DNA of 6,804 bases from an uncultured Nitrosopumilaceae archaeon (GTDB lineage: Archaea > Thermoproteota > Nitrososphaeria > Nitrososphaerales > Nitrosopumilaceae). The position numbers were made by a program, and so were the translations under genes. The notes beneath the pieces are model-generated. The model saw only the letters and a program-made list of their open reading frames with translations, made no database searches and was not told the origin of the DNA. Position 1 is the stretch's first letter; every line of letters starts with the position of its first letter. Shown here piece by piece: positions 5,033-6,804 of this stretch. Location of the stretch: assembly GCA_937875805.1 (NCBI GenBank), contig CALFHG010000044.1, positions 1-6,804 of the forward strand. Reading direction: 5' to 3'.

Positions 5033-6313
5033 ATGCCTAAGATTGACATTGAAAAACAAGATTCTGTTAAAATATACAAAATCAGAAAGACTTTGGAAGA
5101 ATTAGCTAAAAAATCAGGCAGAGGTACTGAATTAATTACAGTGTATATCCCAAAAGGAAAACAACTACACGAAATTATTGGCTCACTACAACAAGAGCAA
5201 GGAACTGCAGATAATATAAAATCTGATTTAACAAGATCCCACGTAGTTGATTCTTTGGGCAAAGTCGTTCAAAGATTAAAGATGTACAAAAAGACTCCTG
5301 CGAAAGGATTGGTAGTGTTTTGTGGAGCATTACCTCCTGAAGAAGGCGGTCCTCTAGGAAGTGAGGTGGTGACAATTTGGGAGATTGATCCTCCGAAAGA
5401 TTTGAATCAATATCTGTACAGATGTGATGATCATTTTCATGTAGATATTCTAAAGGATATGTTAAAGGATGACAACCTAATTGGATTTCTTGCAATTGAT
5501 GCAAAAGATGCCGGATGGGGATTGTTATATGGTGATAAAATTGAAGTTTTAGGACAGACAGGTTCTGGAGTTGCAGGAAAGCACAGACAAGGGGGACAGT
5601 CTGCAAAAAGATTTCAGAAATTAAGAGAGATGGAATTAAGTTATTTTTACAACAGGGTTGCACAAGTTACTAGAGAATACTTTATTGATATTTACCCCGT
5701 AAAAGGATTAATTATTTCTGGCCCTGGCCCTACAAAAGAAGATTTTATCAACGGAGAATATCTAGAATATAGATTACAAAATAACATCATCAATACGATT
5801 GATTCATCATATGCAGGAGCTGAAGGTATCAGAGAAGCTTTTGCAAAATCTGCAGATATTTTAGGTAATTTCAGACTAGTTGAGGAGAAAAAAATGGTTG
5901 AAGACTTGTTTAGAGAAATTAATACAAACACAGGAAAGGGATCTTATGGATTGCAAGAAGTAATTGAATTTCTAAAAAACAATGTGGCACAAACTGTGTT
6001 AATTACAGATAATACAAATCTGCATAGAGTTGAGGGGATATGCAAACGTTGCAAACATCCTCAAGAAGAGATTGTTGAAAGACCACTAGTTATTCCAAAA
6101 AAGAGAGAATTCACATCAAAACCCTGTCCAGAATGTGATGCAATGGAAGTTGAAGTCCACGAACAAGATATTGTGGATTATTTACAAATTCTTTCATCAA
6201 AAGTAGGTGCACAATTAGAAGTTATTTCTGGAAGTGCAGAGCATGGAAATATGCTTTCAAGTTTAGGAAAAGTTGGAGCAATTTTGAGATATAATCCTGG
6301 TCATGCTAAATAA
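5033..6313 (+). CDS. prf1: Archaeal peptide chain release factor aRF1 (426 aa)
   Basis: aRF1 recognises all three stop codons in the ribosomal A site and triggers peptide release. It is cytoplasmic and shares ancestry with eukaryotic eRF1 and Pelota. Domain 1 carries the stop-reading loops: GTA-D-NIKS (NIKS at 61-64) and YRCDDHF (129-135, the YxCxxxF motif). Domain 2 has the catalytic GGQ (187-189) within AGKHRQGGQSAKRF. Domain 3 contains two Cys pairs, CKRC (337-340) and CPEC (365-368), a zinc-ribbon-like insert found in archaeal forms, followed by the GSAEHGNML segment near 400. GGQ and NIKS together distinguish it from Pelota, which lacks GGQ. The length is normal for archaea (about 410-430). 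The start is fixed by the TATA box and by family alignment. The stop overlaps the end of the convergent HIT gene by 13 bp, and a T7 run at 6321-6327 lies inside that gene. Confidence 0.97.
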   Translation: MPKIDIEKQDSVKIYKIRKTLEELAKKSGRGTELITVYIPKGKQLHEIIGSLQQEQGTADNIKSDLTRSHVVDSLGKVVQRLKMYKKTPAKGLVVFCGALPPEEGGPLGSEVVTIWEIDPPKDLNQYLYRCDDHFHVDILKDMLKDDNLIGFLAIDAKDAGWGLLYGDKIEVLGQTGSGVAGKHRQGGQSAKRFQKLREMELSYFYNRVAQVTREYFIDIYPVKGLIISGPGPTKEDFINGEYLEYRLQNNIINTIDSSYAGAEGIREAFAKSADILGNFRLVEEKKMVEDLFREINTNTGKGSYGLQEVIEFLKNNVAQTVLITDNTNLHRVEGICKRCKHPQEEIVERPLVIPKKREFTSKPCPECDAMEVEVHEQDIVDYLQILSSKVGAQLEVISGSAEHGNMLSSLGKVGAILRYNPGHAK

Positions 6314-6708
6314 GATCGTATTTTTTTAGCTAATTCTAAAAGTTCATCATCACTGGAAATTTGACGTTTGGTCCACACTGTTCCTTTACTGTTGTATCTT
6401 GGAATGATGTGAATATGGACATGTGGAATTATTTGTTTTGCTGCTTTACCATTATTTTGTCCAAGACTAAATGCGTCAGCTCCTGTGGCATCTAAAATCG
6501 CCTTGGCAATTTTTGGAACTATGGAAAAGATATTTCCAACATCTTTTGAATCCATATCTGTAATCCTTTCATGGTGTTTTCTTGGAATAACTAAACTGTG
6601 ACCTACATCAATGGGATATTTGTCTAAAAATGCAACGTGAGATTCATCCTCATACAAAAAATGTCCATCTCTTTTTCCATCTAAAATATCACAAAAAATA
6701 CATCCCAT
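6301..6708 (-). CDS. HIT family protein (histidine triad nucleotide hydrolase/transferase, 135 aa)
   Basis: A complete cytoplasmic HIT-domain protein of HINT/FHIT-like type. These enzymes cleave or transfer nucleoside phosphates, for example from adenosine-5'-phosphoramidate, aminoacyl-AMP or dinucleoside polyphosphates. The histidine triad is HVHIHIIP, with H96, H98 (expected nucleophile) and H100. N-terminal CIFC (C3, C6) with H45 or H46 and H96 forms the zinc site seen in many prokaryotic members. Other family features are GHSLVIPRKH (36-45) and the N85-N86 segment before GKAAKQIIPH. Length is typical. A TATA-like box lies 26 nt upstream of ATG 6708. The substrate cannot be told from sequence. 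It converges on aRF1 with overlapping 3' ends, so opposing transcripts may interfere; there is no evident functional link. Confidence 0.94.
   Translation of the reverse strand: MGCIFCDILDGKRDGHFLYEDESHVAFLDKYPIDVGHSLVIPRKHHERITDMDSKDVGNIFSIVPKIAKAILDATGADAFSLGQNNGKAAKQIIPHVHIHIIPRYNSKGTVWTKRQISSDDELLELAKKIRSYLA
6321..6327 (+). terminator. T7 tract after aRF1
   Basis: Seven T begin 8 nt after the aRF1 stop, matching archaeal U-tract termination. The tract lies inside the last codons of the convergent HIT gene, where it encodes part of AKKIRS on the other strand. Confidence 0.45.
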
Positions 6709-6804
6709 AAAGTACAGCCATTTTTGTTTTTATTTATTGTTTTTATTTAATTTAAAACAAAACATCCCATGATTTAGGCATGTATTGATTGTTGGTAAAA
6801 AATA
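6709..6804. other. AT-rich intergenic region with HIT promoter
   Basis: On the minus strand a TATA-like AATAAATA (6738-6731) is centred 26 nt before the HIT ATG. The remaining bases up to the window edge show no ORF longer than 9 codons with an ATG. A neighbouring gene beyond the edge may have its promoter here, but none can be assigned. Confidence 0.4.

Noticed and set aside
5175..5663. 162-codon antisense frame within aRF1
   Set aside because: It is a shadow of the aRF1 coding sequence; the protein has no recognisable domain and low-complexity Leu/His/Gln composition.

Overview
The window looks like a low-GC, marine-type ammonia-oxidising archaeon (Nitrososphaerota/Thaumarchaeota, Nitrosopumilus-like). 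I infer this from the archaeal class-I release factor aRF1, the strong A+T bias, and TATA-like boxes centred about 25-27 nt upstream of ATG codons, as expected for archaeal leaderless transcripts. The genus is an impression from composition and protein style, not from a search.

Region 1 (1-1239) is a small-gene island. It holds a 79-aa Cys/His protein (+), a very short basic ORF (+), a DUF1059-type 67-aa protein (-), and a 30-aa single-helix membrane microprotein (-) that lies in what otherwise looks like a 440-bp gap. A nine-base motif, CTTAAGTTC, replaces the TATA box at the same distance from ATG (19 nt between motif and start) for two of these small genes, on opposite strands. A third copy lies upstream of the DUF1059 gene. 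The two plus-strand small ORFs end in near-identical U-rich 3' flanks that include the stop codon.

Region 2 (1201-4226, minus strand) contains a short 3' segment with two inverted repeats, complete ilvD (dihydroxy-acid dehydratase, branched-chain amino-acid and pantothenate precursor synthesis) and, upstream of it, an orphan membrane histidine kinase with a PilJ-like N-terminus. No response regulator is present in the window.

Region 3 (4227-4980) is a 109-bp divergent promoter region with three inverted repeats, one a perfect 8+1+8 palindrome over the predicted start of transcription, followed by a membrane-anchored DsbA-like thiol oxidoreductase.

Region 4 (4981-6804) contains aRF1 (translation termination) with a well-placed TATA box, convergent with and overlapping by 13 bp a HIT-family nucleotide hydrolase/transferase, then 96 bp of AT-rich non-coding DNA. 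Most genes seem to be separate transcription units. Only the kinase-ilvD pair and the first two small ORFs could be co-transcribed. No rRNA, tRNA, CRISPR array or mobile element was seen.
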